From Phocaeicola vulgatus ATCC 8482 (lineage in GTDB: Bacteria; Bacteroidota; Bacteroidia; Bacteroidales; Bacteroidaceae), in NCBI RefSeq assembly GCF_000012825.1, contig NC_009614.1, positions 3,596,001 through 3,660,000 on the forward strand: DNA of 64,000 bases, read 5' to 3'. Positions 1 through 9,620 of this stretch are shown piece after piece. A program made the position numbers and the translations under genes. The notes beneath the pieces are model-generated. The model had not been told where the DNA came from and ran no database searches. It worked only from the letters and a program-made list of their open reading frames with translations. Each line of letters begins with the position of its first letter. Within the stretch, counting starts at the first letter, position 1.

Positions 1-297
1 TTCGGAAACCATCCCGTTGATATCAATGCGGTAACATCCTTCAGCCAGTGCGGTCAGAACATGATAATAAATCTTATCAGTATGGTTCATGCTCCATATT
101 TGCCAGTCAATGACTGTTTCATGACCGGTCACTATGTTGATTACCTTGCCTGTAATCGGTCGTGATTCGGAGCGTGTTATAACCTGTATCATGACTTCAT
201 CAGACGGGGCGAATATTTGCATATATTTGCCGGAAGCCCTGCACATATCTGTAGAAGGCTTGAAAAAAATAGGAGTGAACGGACTTACTATATACAT
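1..297 (-). CDS. Phage protein, partial (runs off the left edge)
   Basis: An open frame starts with ATG at 297, three bases after the stop of the 892-residue gene, and stays open for 99 codons to the window edge. It begins MYIVSPFTPIFFKP and reads on without a stop. Position and direction place it in the tail/baseplate operon downstream of the large gene. I recognise no domain in the visible part, and the C-terminus is missing. A structural or tail-fibre-associated role is inferred from context only. Confidence 0.6.
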   Translation of the reverse strand, partial: MYIVSPFTPIFFKPSTDMCRASGKYMQIFAPSDEVMIQVITRSESRPITGKVINIVTGHETVIDWQIWSMNHTDKIYYHVLTALAEGCYRIDINGMVSE

Positions 298-300
298 AAT

Positions 301-2979
301 TTACACTATCTCTATCAATTCATATTTAAGTGCTTCGGTTTCTTGCGGCTTGACATCCAGAGACATGAGATTCCCCTTGAAAATCATTCCGTTCCATTCT
401 ATCTGTACAATCGTATTGTTCCAATCTTCCGGAAAAATGAAGCTGTCTGTGGAAAATTTGATATTTCCAGGACCGAATAGCGGGTCATCCAAGGAGACGT
501 CCGTATTCACAGCCCTGTCATCCAGTTTGATGCCGGCATTACCTTCAGTTGATGCGAACTTTAACAGGCTGGTGAAGGAAGCCAGATAACGTTTGTTCGC
601 CTCAATCATATAGACAGGAGCCAGCGGTGCATTGAATACGCTGTTGGTATAGGCACCCTCAACCATAATGGTTCGGTCTACAATATATTTTCCCCCGTTG
701 TTGATGCATTTTACGGCAAACACCTGTTTATCGCTGTCAGAACTGCTTGTTTCCTCACCCCGTTTCCCTATGAGCTCTTCAAATCCGTAACAATCGGCAC
801 GGTATGGGGATATAAGCGACAGTTTGCTGTTGTTCAGTGTTACACCTGTTGTATAGGTGGTGCTGAAATTGAACTCATCATTGCCATTGTTTCCAAGATC
901 ATAATCCTGTTTCTCATAGCCAATTTCAATTTCGGAATAAATCCGGCTGCTGTCAACGGAGTATTCAGGCTCTGATATGGAGTGTATGGTTTTCAGATTG
1001 GTACTTCCGAAAACCTCATCACGATGCTTGAATACGACATAAGGAACCTTCTCACCCTCATTCACGTTTTCCTTCAAAGTGCATTTCATAAGGCTGGTAC
1101 CGACAATCACATAATATTGCTCATTTGTAAAAAATACCATATCCGTTCTGGCGCGGTCCGCAATGTTATAATTGGATGAACCGGTGAAAGAACTGTAATA
1201 TTTGTCATTGTCCGAATACATGAATTGTTTGCTTCTACGTACATACAGGATATTGGATTCATCCACTGGACCTGTGAATGAACCGGAGTCAGTCTCAACG
1301 GAGATTATTGTCCCTCCGAAAGTCTGTACACCCTCATAGTCGGATAGTCCGATATCATAAAGCTGGCATTCGAGTAACGAGGTCTTTTTTGAACCGTCAT
1401 CATAAACTGCATGATAATACATATCATCCACTGTATCATGATAGTATCTGTCTTCGTGCACTTTATATGATTTGTTGGCATTGTCGTAAACCTGATATCT
1501 TTCATAACCGGGGAAATTGGGGGAACGGTCAAGAGTGATGGAAGCATACACAATGGCTAGGAAGTAACCGTCTGTGGTTGAGAAATGTAGGGTGAAATTA
1601 TCTGTTATGGATGTAATATTTGCTTTGTATGTGGTAAATCCTTCAAAATCATGACTATTGTTTAGTATGTCCGCATAGGGCAGGTCGGTATTGGGCCGGC
1701 TTTTCATTTCAATGGTATAAACATATCCGAATACGGTTTCCATCCATTCACAGAACTTGCTGAAGGAGGAATAAATTTTCGCTTTCTCAAAGTTTCGTAT
1801 GCTTTCGGCTGCCACAAGACGGGAACCGTTCAACCGCCAGTTGTCCTTTTCTGTAAAGGCGTTTGATATATATGTGCGGATGGTCGGTTTGATGCTGCAA
1901 TAAATACGTTCGCTGTTGGCGCTAATGGACTCCAGTAGGCGGCTGAGCAATTTCAAGGGTGATATCACATCAATATTGACAGGATCGCCCAAGTCATTCC
2001 ATGATGTGATACCGGTATTATTATGAATTCTGACCGTTCTTCCATCTTGAACGGACATACGCTGATGGTTGAATATAGCGTATTGCAATCTCTCACCGGC
2101 AAGTAGCTTCCCGCTCCATTTGACTGCGCTTGTGTTCGTATTCGCATCAAGACCCAGAAGATTTGAGTAACCGCATGTCAGAAGCTGTATATTGCCTGAT
2201 GTGGTTATTTTACATAGTACATGACCGAATTTTTTAGATTCTATGTAAAAGTTGGAAAAATCTACTGTCACATAATTATCTTCGATGCATTCCAGAAAAA
2301 AAGATGAGGTGCATGAGTTTGCAGGAAATCCCCATCCGCAATCTGTTCCGAATTTCAAGAAGGTTTCTTCCTGGTCCATTGTGACAAAAGAACGGTTGTT
2401 CACTTCATTGGTAACGGTATAATTTACATACGGAATCCACCACCACGCATCTTTAGGGATAAATTTTTCCATATATTCCTTGTCTTCCACGGTTTCCCCG
2501 ATAATTTGGAAGGAAACCTCATTACGGATACGCACACCATCATAATTCAAAGGAATGTCTTCACGCATCTCAGATACAGGATACTCATATATTGTACCTT
2601 TATTCGCCTTTATCAATGCGGCGGCGGAGTTATCTATACAGCCTATTCTTGCCCGGTATGAATCATATCTGAATGTGGAGAAGTCATGGGGACATTCAAA
2701 AAGTTTGTTGTAGGTCCAGTTATTGCTGATGCCATAAACGGCAAAGGAGGCCAGTGATTTTAATTTGTCCTTGTTATATAATGAAATGAACCGCTCTCTG
2801 GCTTCCTCAACGAATTCTATCGTACTGCCACATTTACGGACAACACCCCCCAAATCCACACGGCTGTATGTGGTCTTTATATCACTGATATTGGCAATCA
2901 TACGTGATACGTCGATACAACTGTTGCCAGCTGTATCGACCGTATCGGAACCAATCATCAGATAATATTTGCAAATCAT
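301..2979 (-). CDS. Large phage tail/baseplate-type protein (892 aa)
   Basis: Long open frame at the distal end of the tail gene block, after tape measure, sigma factor and DUF2693 genes. The sequence is rich in Thr, Ser, Tyr, Asn and alternating hydrophobics, which suggests beta structure, and it has no signal peptide or membrane segment. Early residues contain SRVDLGGVVRKCGS, a stretch typical of large uncharacterised tail proteins in Bacteroides phages as far as I recall. Size and position after the tape-measure gene suggest a distal-tail, baseplate or receptor-binding component. It has its own likely promoter and is insulated from the gene before it by a terminator, so it may be the first gene of a separate late transcript. 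Exact function unknown. Confidence 0.6.
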   Translation of the reverse strand: MICKYYLMIGSDTVDTAGNSCIDVSRMIANISDIKTTYSRVDLGGVVRKCGSTIEFVEEARERFISLYNKDKLKSLASFAVYGISNNWTYNKLFECPHDFSTFRYDSYRARIGCIDNSAAALIKANKGTIYEYPVSEMREDIPLNYDGVRIRNEVSFQIIGETVEDKEYMEKFIPKDAWWWIPYVNYTVTNEVNNRSFVTMDQEETFLKFGTDCGWGFPANSCTSSFFLECIEDNYVTVDFSNFYIESKKFGHVLCKITTSGNIQLLTCGYSNLLGLDANTNTSAVKWSGKLLAGERLQYAIFNHQRMSVQDGRTVRIHNNTGITSWNDLGDPVNIDVISPLKLLSRLLESISANSERIYCSIKPTIRTYISNAFTEKDNWRLNGSRLVAAESIRNFEKAKIYSSFSKFCEWMETVFGYVYTIEMKSRPNTDLPYADILNNSHDFEGFTTYKANITSITDNFTLHFSTTDGYFLAIVYASITLDRSPNFPGYERYQVYDNANKSYKVHEDRYYHDTVDDMYYHAVYDDGSKKTSLLECQLYDIGLSDYEGVQTFGGTIISVETDSGSFTGPVDESNILYVRRSKQFMYSDNDKYYSSFTGSSNYNIADRARTDMVFFTNEQYYVIVGTSLMKCTLKENVNEGEKVPYVVFKHRDEVFGSTNLKTIHSISEPEYSVDSSRIYSEIEIGYEKQDYDLGNNGNDEFNFSTTYTTGVTLNNSKLSLISPYRADCYGFEELIGKRGEETSSSDSDKQVFAVKCINNGGKYIVDRTIMVEGAYTNSVFNAPLAPVYMIEANKRYLASFTSLLKFASTEGNAGIKLDDRAVNTDVSLDDPLFGPGNIKFSTDSFIFPEDWNNTIVQIEWNGMIFKGNLMSLDVKPQETEALKYELIEIV

Positions 2980-3002
2980 ACAATCATAGTTTTACTTTCG
3001 GA

Positions 3003-3010
3003 CAAATATA
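3003..3010 (-). promoter_or_regulatory. Possible -7 element for the tail operon
   Basis: On the minus strand TATATTTG fits the Bacteroidota -7 consensus TAnnTTTG and ends 23 nt before the ATG at 2979. No TTTG sits about 20 bp upstream, where the sequence is occupied by the preceding terminator. If this promoter is real it may need another sigma factor or an activator. Confidence 0.35.
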
Positions 3011-3011
3011 G

Positions 3012-3041
3012 AGAAAAAGCCGGCCGATGCTCCGGCTGGCT
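3012..3041 (-). terminator. Rho-independent terminator after the DUF2693 gene
   Basis: On the minus strand AGCCAGCCG pairs with CGGCCGGCT (9 bp, one mismatch) around a 6-nt loop, followed by TTTTTCTC. It separates the P1/DUF2693 transcript from the large tail gene. Confidence 0.7.
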
Positions 3042-3139
3042 TTAATCTTGGAAATTCTTGGAAAGTATGACTGTAAATTAATATATTGATAATCAGTGAG
3101 ATTTTCTTCTAGTGGAATGGAATGCGATTTTATTCAGAC

Positions 3140-3472
3140 TTAATAGACTGTAATCAGATTCTCTATCCTGAAGCATCTCATTTCGTTCTTTCGGGCATCA
3201 AAATAAGCGAATGTCTTATAGCTGGGTTTCGTTATTCTTTTACCTCTTACGGTAGCGCCGGCAGGGAGGTTCATCAAAGTGCCTTCGGTGTATCTGATGG
3301 AGCCGTCTGTCTTTTCATAAGCGAATCTGACTGTTTCAGTTCTCATTTTCTTAGCCAGCCTGTAGAGTTCCCATGCCTTGAGCATACAATATCTCCAGCT
3401 CTTTCCCGTAGCTTTTAATAACTGGTGTGCATACTTCATTACCCTCACTCTGAAATTTGTTCTTGTTTCCAT
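3140..3472 (-). CDS. DUF2693 family protein (SH3-like beta-barrel fold)
   Basis: A 110-residue basic protein. The order of conserved stretches matches the DUF2693 family common in Bacteroidales phages and mobile elements: an N-terminal helical part with AHQLLKATGKSW, then MRTETVRFAYEKTDGSIRY, a barrel region with PAGATVRG, and the end KNEMRCFRIENLI. The family has no established biochemical role. It starts with ATG 11 nt after the conserved leader motif and is the only gene between promoter P1 and a terminator, so it forms a one-gene transcript placed directly after the phage sigma-factor gene. That position would suit a small regulator, but this is inference. Confidence 0.75.
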   Translation of the reverse strand: METRTNFRVRVMKYAHQLLKATGKSWRYCMLKAWELYRLAKKMRTETVRFAYEKTDGSIRYTEGTLMNLPAGATVRGKRITKPSYKTFAYFDARKNEMRCFRIENLITVY

Positions 3473-3483
3473 AAGTTCTGTTT

Positions 3484-3565
3484 TTGGTTTGACTTGTTGT
3501 TTTTTATTGTACTATAAAGATAATCATAATAAACAAGTTTTACAAACAGGAACTCTTCCATTTAA
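3484..3565 (-). promoter_or_regulatory. Repeated phage promoter P1
   Basis: Minus-strand -33 TTTG (3543-3546), 20-bp spacer and -7 TATCTTTA (3515-3522), followed by the leader motif AGTCAAACCAA (3484-3494) 11 nt before ATG 3472. It shares the core with P2, P3 and P4, but the upstream box (ATGGAAGAGTTCCTG) is less conserved than in the other three (ATGGCGAAGATTCTG). Confidence 0.8.
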
Positions 3566-3577
3566 AATGTACGAACT

Positions 3578-4063
3578 CTATTTAACGGTTAAATCCAGTT
3601 CGTTCCTCAGCAGTTCCCGACCGTAAGAGATACGGCTTCTTACGGTATTTACTGGTATTCCGACCATTTTGCCTATTTCTTTGTATGAATATCCGTGTGC
3701 GTAGTAAACCACACAGTCCATACAGCAGGTTCTGTTATGGCATCTCCTTATTGCAGCCTGAATGTCATGTACCATCAAGTCATCAGAGGCTTGATTATGG
3801 GAGAATATCTCTTTAATGTTGTCACACCCCACAAATCGGATTAGTGATCTTCGATTATAGGCAGTGATATAGGTGTTCAGCATGATAACCTCACACCAGG
3901 GTTTCAGAGCCCTGCCCTCCTTGAATTTTTCTTTATTGCTTAAAACCTTATAGATGGTGTCACCGACAAGATCCTCGATATCGCATACGGATGAACAGTA
4001 TCTTCTTGCTATTTTGAAAAGCCATGGATACAAATCTGCTATCTCACGATTGAAATCAGTCAT
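3578..4063 (-). CDS. ECF-type RNA polymerase sigma factor (phage-encoded)
   Basis: 161 residues with the two-domain layout of sigma-70 family ECF factors. Region 2 spans about residues 10-75 (LFKIARRYCSS, DIEDLVGDTIYKVL, KPWCEVIMLNTYI). Region 4 spans about residues 105-155, with a helix-turn-helix at YSYKEIGKMVGIPVNTVRSRIS. No anti-sigma gene is adjacent. The start codon overlaps the stop of the upstream coiled-coil gene by 4 nt (ATGA). The gene lies between tape-measure and distal tail genes, directly upstream of P1. A role in redirecting host RNA polymerase to late or tail promoters is plausible and not shown. The family call is secure; the target promoters are unknown. Confidence 0.85.
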   Translation of the reverse strand: MTDFNREIADLYPWLFKIARRYCSSVCDIEDLVGDTIYKVLSNKEKFKEGRALKPWCEVIMLNTYITAYNRRSLIRFVGCDNIKEIFSHNQASDDLMVHDIQAAIRRCHNRTCCMDCVVYYAHGYSYKEIGKMVGIPVNTVRSRISYGRELLRNELDLTVK

Positions 4064-4329
4064 TTTTTCACAATTTTAAGGGTGAATAATGATAATTCCT
4101 CACTCAGATTCTTTTCAAGCTCAAGATGATACATCTGCGCCTGTTTTAATAATTCACTTGCGGAATTTTCCAGTTTGTCGATAAGCGTGTCAATATTCCT
4201 TTCAGAGTGGCGGAGGGTGCTTTTCAATTCTGATAACTCGGAAATAATCCTGTTGCATTTCTGATCCAAACGATCCAGACCCGGCAATATGAGAGCAGCC
4301 AGGGCATTAACTATTCTTTTATTATTCAT
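4060..4329 (-). CDS. Small coiled-coil protein, function unknown
   Basis: 89 residues, predicted almost entirely helical with heptad-like hydrophobic spacing through residues 20-80 (LDQKCNRIISELSELKSTL, IDTLIDKLENSASELL). No signal peptide. It is translationally coupled to the sigma-factor gene through an ATGA overlap. An anti-sigma or accessory role is possible from the coupling, but no known anti-sigma domain is visible. It could equally be a tail-assembly helper. Confidence 0.6.
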   Translation of the reverse strand: MNNKRIVNALAALILPGLDRLDQKCNRIISELSELKSTLRHSERNIDTLIDKLENSASELLKQAQMYHLELEKNLSEELSLFTLKIVKK

Positions 4330-4429
4330 AAGTAAGTTGTTTGTAATTTCAAGAATAGTTACTAACTGTCTGTCCGAAAATTCGATACGTATTTAAAAAA
4401 GCGGGTGGAAATAAAAAGAATAAGGAGTT

Positions 4430-4999
4430 TTATCTGCTCCTTGTTCTTAATCTTATTTCAGTATTGGCGCGCTGGACTATGTTAGCGTAAACAGCGGCAT
4501 TTATTGTATGTATGTCAATTTGCATTTTAAAATAAGTCATGACAAACGCTATTTCAGAATCAAAGGAGGCACGGATCGCATTTTCATTTATGGCAGGGTT
4601 ATCTGCTACAGCCATATCCTCTGTTCTTTTTTTATAGAATTCAGCCTCATGTAACATATTCTCAACGGCCTTTTTGAGCCGGTCATCCGTCAGGTTAGCA
4701 GGGAGGCTCTCTTTTAGAGCTTCCCTCACCTGTTCGTATCCTTCAAGAATACAAAGCGATTTGCATAGTTTTAACAGGAAGATCCGGGCGTCAATCTTCA
4801 AGGCATTTTCTTTCTCAGCCATTATGGCTTTTACACCAGTTGGATTCATGAGTGTCCTGTATTCAAGGATGAACCGGGATGCAAGTTGTTTCATTTCTTT
4901 CTCAGAGGCATTCTCATTTTCTTCAAGCAACACAGAATTGTCACCACAGGACAATTCAATGAATTGTGCCAGTGACAGCTGGTTCAATCTCTCAATCAT
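4430..4999 (-). CDS. Phage tail-region protein, function unknown (189 aa)
   Basis: Helix-rich acidic protein with an Arg-rich end (RLRTRSR). Its start overlaps the stop of the tape-measure gene by 4 nt (ATGA), so the two are probably translated together. A gene in this position often encodes a distal tail or tail-assembly component, but I see no recognisable domain. Confidence 0.65.
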   Translation of the reverse strand: MIERLNQLSLAQFIELSCGDNSVLLEENENASEKEMKQLASRFILEYRTLMNPTGVKAIMAEKENALKIDARIFLLKLCKSLCILEGYEQVREALKESLPANLTDDRLKKAVENMLHEAEFYKKRTEDMAVADNPAINENAIRASFDSEIAFVMTYFKMQIDIHTINAAVYANIVQRANTEIRLRTRSR

Positions 5000-7900
5000 A
5001 ATCTGGTTCTTTTATAAAGTTCATAATTAAAATCATAGGCATCACGATGCTGCTGCTTTGCCATCTTACGCATATCACTACGCATTCCTTTCAATTCATG
5101 GTTTAAGGAGGAGTAATCGTTGTTGACCACAATATTGTTCTCTGTTTTTCCAACGTGTTGCTGGCTGATATTGGGAAAGTCAACGGAGGACAGATGGTAT
5201 AGGCCGGCATCGGGGAGTACTTGGGTCCCACGGGGAAGGTCTACAAGCGTAGGAACATCAGGTGTTATCCATGCTTTGCCACTGTAGACGACAATTTCTT
5301 TCTTGCCGCCATCGCCGACAATGGCAGGACCTCCTGTATGGTTGTCAGTTCCTTTGGCATATTTGGGAATCGGAGTTGCCATGATAGTGGCGACTTGTAC
5401 AGCGCCCATGGCTCCGACTAATGCAGCCAGTACAAAATTAGGTAGTGCTTCGGTTATTGCTAGTGCTGTTGCTATGCTAGCATTGGCGATATTTGCAGCT
5501 TTATCCCAAACAGCCTGTTTATATTGGATATCCTGACGTCTTTTTTCCAATTCTTCTTCCTTTTTACGGGTCTTGTCCTCTGCGGCACGCTTTCTGGCCT
5601 GCGCTTCTTCCTCAGAAATAATTTTCTGCTCCTTTAGCAATTCTATTCTTTCTATTTCCGAGTCATGGGCATCAGTGTTCGCTTCGGACTCTTCCTCTAT
5701 CTTATCCAGTTGCCCGTCATACAAGGTTCCGACCAGATCGCCGATGGTACTGACAGCCTGTGATGCTGTCTGAAGCCATTTTTTCAGATTCTTGATGCGT
5801 TCCTTGTAAGCTTTTTCTTCCGCCTTGTTAATTTTTTCAATGGCTGTAATCTCGGCATCTGCTTCCTTATTAGCCAGATCAGCTTTCAACTTACATAATT
5901 CCTCGGTAAGTTTCTTCCGGTCTTTTGCGCTTAAGTTGTCAACATTCAATTCCTGTTCAATGGCATCAATGGCGGCTTCTGTAGTTTTACGGACATAATC
6001 AAGTTTGATTAGGTATTCTTCTTCTGCATATTGCTCGGAAGACATGTTCTCTGTTTCTTTGCGTCTTTTCAGATTTAATAAATCTGTCTGGAACTGCCTG
6101 TCACGCACAGCCTGTTCGGCTGCCGCATTATCAGCAATTTGGAGAATCTGTTCGGATGCGAATTCTTCCAACAGACCCTGTCTTTTTTTCTTATACTTTT
6201 CATCAATAAGAAAGACATCCTCACCGGATTTCTCGGCGGTGTTCATCTCCTCCTCACGCTCCAGATCAAGCATCTTTATCTTAAGGTCTAGTTCTTCCTG
6301 AGTACCTTTTTGTATTATGGCCATACGATTTGAAAGATTATTTTTTTCAGCGTCTAGGGCAAATTTGATTTTAGCATCAGAGATTTCCTTTTCCATCTTT
6401 TCAGCAAGGTTATTTCTAGTAGCGCTTTCCTCCTCACTGTTACCTCTGATTGCTGCGATTTGCCTGCTATAATTCAGACTGATGGATTTAATCTGTTTTT
6501 CAAGTCCTTCATCCATCAATGCCAGTTCGCTTTGCTGATATTTCTCTTTTATGGCTAACCTTTCTTTCTCAGCTTTTTCAAGGGCTTTCTTCTCCTTGTC
6601 TGTCAGTCGGGTGGTGCCGATAGTTACATCAGTGGAATTTGATATTTTCCTGATATCCGCAATCTGTTTTTCCAAAGAAGTCACTTTAGTTACTTTATCC
6701 AGATATTCATTCCAGGTTTTTGTCTGTTCCTCGCTGAATTCGGCATTTGTCTTTTCCAGTCCAAACGCCTGTTTGAAGAATGAAGCATCTCCCATATCTT
6801 TCCATAACTGCTGGTTCTCATTATAGAATTTATTCCTTAAGGACTGTTGCTTTGATAACTCCTGCTCCAAAATGGCAATTCTTTCATTTTTGGCTTTTTC
6901 CAATGCTGTCGTTTCGTCATTCCCGGCCTTCAGATATTCATCTTTCAAACGGTTTATGGCAATAATCTCAGATTTTATGGATTCCTCCGCATAAGGGGAT
7001 GCTGCTCTCTTGGCTGTTTCAACTTGCTTATCCGCAAGTTGTTCCGCGTTCATTAGCCATTCATTTATTTTGCGTATGCCATTTGTTGCCATGTCGATAA
7101 AATCCTTCATGGCTCCGGTATTGTCCATTATAGTCAGCATCAAAGATTCCCAGGCTGATGATAAGTTATACAATGCGCCTTGTACATTGTTCCCCATAGT
7201 ATCGGCCATTTTATTCAAGTCATCTTCCACTCCTGTAATCTGGTCACGGAGAGGAACGATCTTGTCTGATGCGGTCAGAAAGGCGTTAAAAGCTGCCACA
7301 CTTCGTTTATCGGTCATTTCCAGTGTGGAATTCAGATCAATCCCTTGTTCTTTTAATCTTTTCAATCCGTCAACCAATTCCGGTAATGTCTTAACCGGTC
7401 CACCAAGAGCTTGTGCTAATTTACCACTGCCATCAGCCAAATTCAGTAATATATTCCGGGTGGCTGTAGCCGACATGGAAGCATCAAATCCTGCGTCTGC
7501 CAGTTTGCCCAATAAGGCCAATGTGTCTTCTATTGTGAAGTTGAAGGCCTTGGCAACAGGTCCGACGATGGGCATTGCTGTCTGAAGGTAGGAAAAGGAA
7601 AGGGCGCTCTTGGTTGTTGCGACAGCCATTGCGGATACGTACCGTTCCGTTTCTTCCGTATCAGCCCCGAACATACGTAGAGCCGCACCAGCCAAAGCAG
7701 CAGCTTCCGGCAATTCAGCACCAGTAGCCTGGGCAAATTTCAGCACTCCCTCGGTCATATCAAGTATCTCTGTCTTGGAAAAGCCTAATTTGGATAATTC
7801 TATTTGCAGGTTGGTCGCTTCTGAGGCGGTGTATTTTGTCGCTTCTCCCAAACGCCTAGCATCTGCTGTCAAGTCTTTTATCTCTCCTTTGGTCGTACCC

Positions 7901-8859
7901 AATATGGCAGCGAGCTTACTGTTTGCCGCTTCAAAATCAATAGCTGTATTAACTCCTTGTCTGATAGCTCCTGTCAGCTTTTGAATTCCTGCAATAACCG
8001 CTTGAGCACCTAGCATTCCTTTGATCATACTGCCGACACCGATTGTTACTTGGCTTATTCCGCTGTTGAAGCTTGTTTTCAACAGATTGCCCGTACTTTT
8101 AGCAATGATTCCCATGTTCTTCATGGCGGAATTACCTCGTTGAATCTCCATCCATGCACGTTTTATGGATTCGGTATAATCACCAACAGTCATTTTCTGC
8201 TGGGTGTACCGGTCAGAATTACGCTTCACATAATCAGTATTAACCCCGATGGTGGAGTTTAGACGTCCGATAGTCTGGATATATTCCTCATCCGTGTCCC
8301 GTACAAGTTTCACAGCCTTGCGCAACAGCCTGTTCATGTCGTTAGCTTCCTGAATGCTATGGATTTCCTTGTAAGTGGCGGCAATGGCATCAGTTATAAT
8401 CTTTTGACGCTCCTGTTCTGTTACGTTGGCAGATTTTTTAGCCGTATTCGAGGTTCTTTGAGCCTTTTCAACTGTAGCCTCTGCTTTGGCCAGTTTCTCC
8501 AATGATTCGGCATTTTTTTTGCTGGCATCGGTAAGCTTTTTCATCTGTGTGGCTGATAAGTTGCCACTCTTGATTTGTTCATCGAGGCTTTTGGCAACTC
8601 TCTCAGCCAATTCAGATTGTTTTTTTAATGCTGCATTCAAATCATTGGTCGCACCGTCAGCTTTTTTAGCCTGGGTTATAATGACAGCGTTTAGCTTGTC
8701 CAAGTCACCGACAACTTCGACATTCATTTTTAATCCTTTAGCCAGTTCCTTGGCTGCATCGCCGTAAATAGACTTTACTTTCTCTATTTCCAGACCAAGC
8801 TGTTTTACCTGTTCTATCTCTTTCTCATCAACAAGATCGGTTATCTTTAATTCTGTCAT
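4996..8859 (-). CDS. Phage tail tape measure protein (TP901-like)
   Basis: 1287 residues. It has long coiled-coil stretches, first at about 1-200 and again at about 700-1130 with many Glu/Lys heptads. A TP901-type core lies at about 310-420, with LTADARRLGEATKYTASEA, LSKLGFSKTEI and AQATGAELPEAAALAGAALRMFG. Hydrophobic segments sit near 265-300 and 1150-1185 (ALAITEALPNFVLAALVGAMG). This is the normal design of a tape measure protein, which sets tail length and is threaded through the tube. At about 0.15 nm per residue the length would suit a long non-contractile tail, likely siphovirus-like. It is followed by an overlapping small tail gene. Confidence 0.93.
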   Translation of the reverse strand: MTELKITDLVDEKEIEQVKQLGLEIEKVKSIYGDAAKELAKGLKMNVEVVGDLDKLNAVIITQAKKADGATNDLNAALKKQSELAERVAKSLDEQIKSGNLSATQMKKLTDASKKNAESLEKLAKAEATVEKAQRTSNTAKKSANVTEQERQKIITDAIAATYKEIHSIQEANDMNRLLRKAVKLVRDTDEEYIQTIGRLNSTIGVNTDYVKRNSDRYTQQKMTVGDYTESIKRAWMEIQRGNSAMKNMGIIAKSTGNLLKTSFNSGISQVTIGVGSMIKGMLGAQAVIAGIQKLTGAIRQGVNTAIDFEAANSKLAAILGTTKGEIKDLTADARRLGEATKYTASEATNLQIELSKLGFSKTEILDMTEGVLKFAQATGAELPEAAALAGAALRMFGADTEETERYVSAMAVATTKSALSFSYLQTAMPIVGPVAKAFNFTIEDTLALLGKLADAGFDASMSATATRNILLNLADGSGKLAQALGGPVKTLPELVDGLKRLKEQGIDLNSTLEMTDKRSVAAFNAFLTASDKIVPLRDQITGVEDDLNKMADTMGNNVQGALYNLSSAWESLMLTIMDNTGAMKDFIDMATNGIRKINEWLMNAEQLADKQVETAKRAASPYAEESIKSEIIAINRLKDEYLKAGNDETTALEKAKNERIAILEQELSKQQSLRNKFYNENQQLWKDMGDASFFKQAFGLEKTNAEFSEEQTKTWNEYLDKVTKVTSLEKQIADIRKISNSTDVTIGTTRLTDKEKKALEKAEKERLAIKEKYQQSELALMDEGLEKQIKSISLNYSRQIAAIRGNSEEESATRNNLAEKMEKEISDAKIKFALDAEKNNLSNRMAIIQKGTQEELDLKIKMLDLEREEEMNTAEKSGEDVFLIDEKYKKKRQGLLEEFASEQILQIADNAAAEQAVRDRQFQTDLLNLKRRKETENMSSEQYAEEEYLIKLDYVRKTTEAAIDAIEQELNVDNLSAKDRKKLTEELCKLKADLANKEADAEITAIEKINKAEEKAYKERIKNLKKWLQTASQAVSTIGDLVGTLYDGQLDKIEEESEANTDAHDSEIERIELLKEQKIISEEEAQARKRAAEDKTRKKEEELEKRRQDIQYKQAVWDKAANIANASIATALAITEALPNFVLAALVGAMGAVQVATIMATPIPKYAKGTDNHTGGPAIVGDGGKKEIVVYSGKAWITPDVPTLVDLPRGTQVLPDAGLYHLSSVDFPNISQQHVGKTENNIVVNNDYSSLNHELKGMRSDMRKMAKQQHRDAYDFNYELYKRTRL

Positions 8860-8861
8860 AA

Positions 8862-9050
8862 TTACAAATAATGTCTGTATTCTACAATCGTGCCTTTTAT
8901 CTCTGTGCCCAGTCGGTCAAATGAGTAACTGCCGTCAGCTTTCAAGTAGATGACATAAATACATTCGTCCAGCATGGCCGCTTTACGGGCGAGTTCACTT
9001 ACACGTTTAAGTTCACTCATTTCTTTTTTTATCTTACAACCGCATGACAT
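8862..9050 (-). CDS. Small phage protein before tape measure (62 aa)
   Basis: ATG at 9050 gives MSCGCKIKKEMSELKRV... with a CGC motif, starting 7 nt after the preceding gene. The frame can be extended to 9092, but that would overlap the upstream gene by 35 nt, so the inner start is preferred. It contains DGSYSFDRLG and ends 2 nt before the tape-measure ATG. Small genes here commonly encode tail assembly chaperones; I cannot confirm that. Confidence 0.6.
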   Translation of the reverse strand: MSCGCKIKKEMSELKRVSELARKAAMLDECIYVIYLKADGSYSFDRLGTEIKGTIVEYRHYL

Positions 9051-9057
9051 GATAATA

Positions 9058-9579
9058 TTATTTATATCTACATTCTTTGAAAAAATTCTCAATCCATGGT
9101 CTGAGGTGCATTATGATGAAGTATTCCTTTGCGGAAGAGCCTAAAGCGAATATATTGTCACCATATTTCTTTTGGATATCGGGACCGTCTATAAATCCTT
9201 CCGTAAATACGCTCATACTCCTGTTCAATCTTTCCAACCTGATGCTGTCATAGAAAGTACCGGTAATGAAAAGGTTGGGAATCTCAGAAGGGCGCGGGGG
9301 CAGGTTTAACAGAAAACTGACTACCGGAGGTGTGATTTTTTCTTTCCATCGCTTGTACTTTTCAGGCTTATTCTGCCAGGGACCCGGCTCATTGAAATAA
9401 GGATCGTTGTCATAAGTAGGGCTCAGACATCTGTCTGTTCCGTCCATACCGCTATATAACTGTTCCTGAATACAGTCTCTGATAATGCTCTTGTTTGCAT
9501 CCATGCAGTTCAGACATTCCTCTTCAAGTCCGGCGGCTATGGCATTGATTGTTTTTGATACTTCATATATGTTTGCCAT
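9058..9579 (-). CDS. Phage head-tail/tail assembly protein, unknown family (173 aa)
   Basis: The protein has a helical N-terminus (SKTINAIAAGLEEECLNCM), a Pro-rich middle (NEPGPWQNKPEKYKRWKEK, LNLPPRPSEIP) and a Trp/Arg C-terminus. It sits between the tail-tube candidate with its small partner and the tape measure gene. No known domain is recognised. A tail-assembly function is inferred from gene order. Confidence 0.6.
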   Translation of the reverse strand: MANIYEVSKTINAIAAGLEEECLNCMDANKSIIRDCIQEQLYSGMDGTDRCLSPTYDNDPYFNEPGPWQNKPEKYKRWKEKITPPVVSFLLNLPPRPSEIPNLFITGTFYDSIRLERLNRSMSVFTEGFIDGPDIQKKYGDNIFALGSSAKEYFIIMHLRPWIENFFKECRYK

Positions 9580-9620
9580 AAATTAAAGATAAGGCCGGAC
9601 AATGACGTCCGGCCGGGTTG

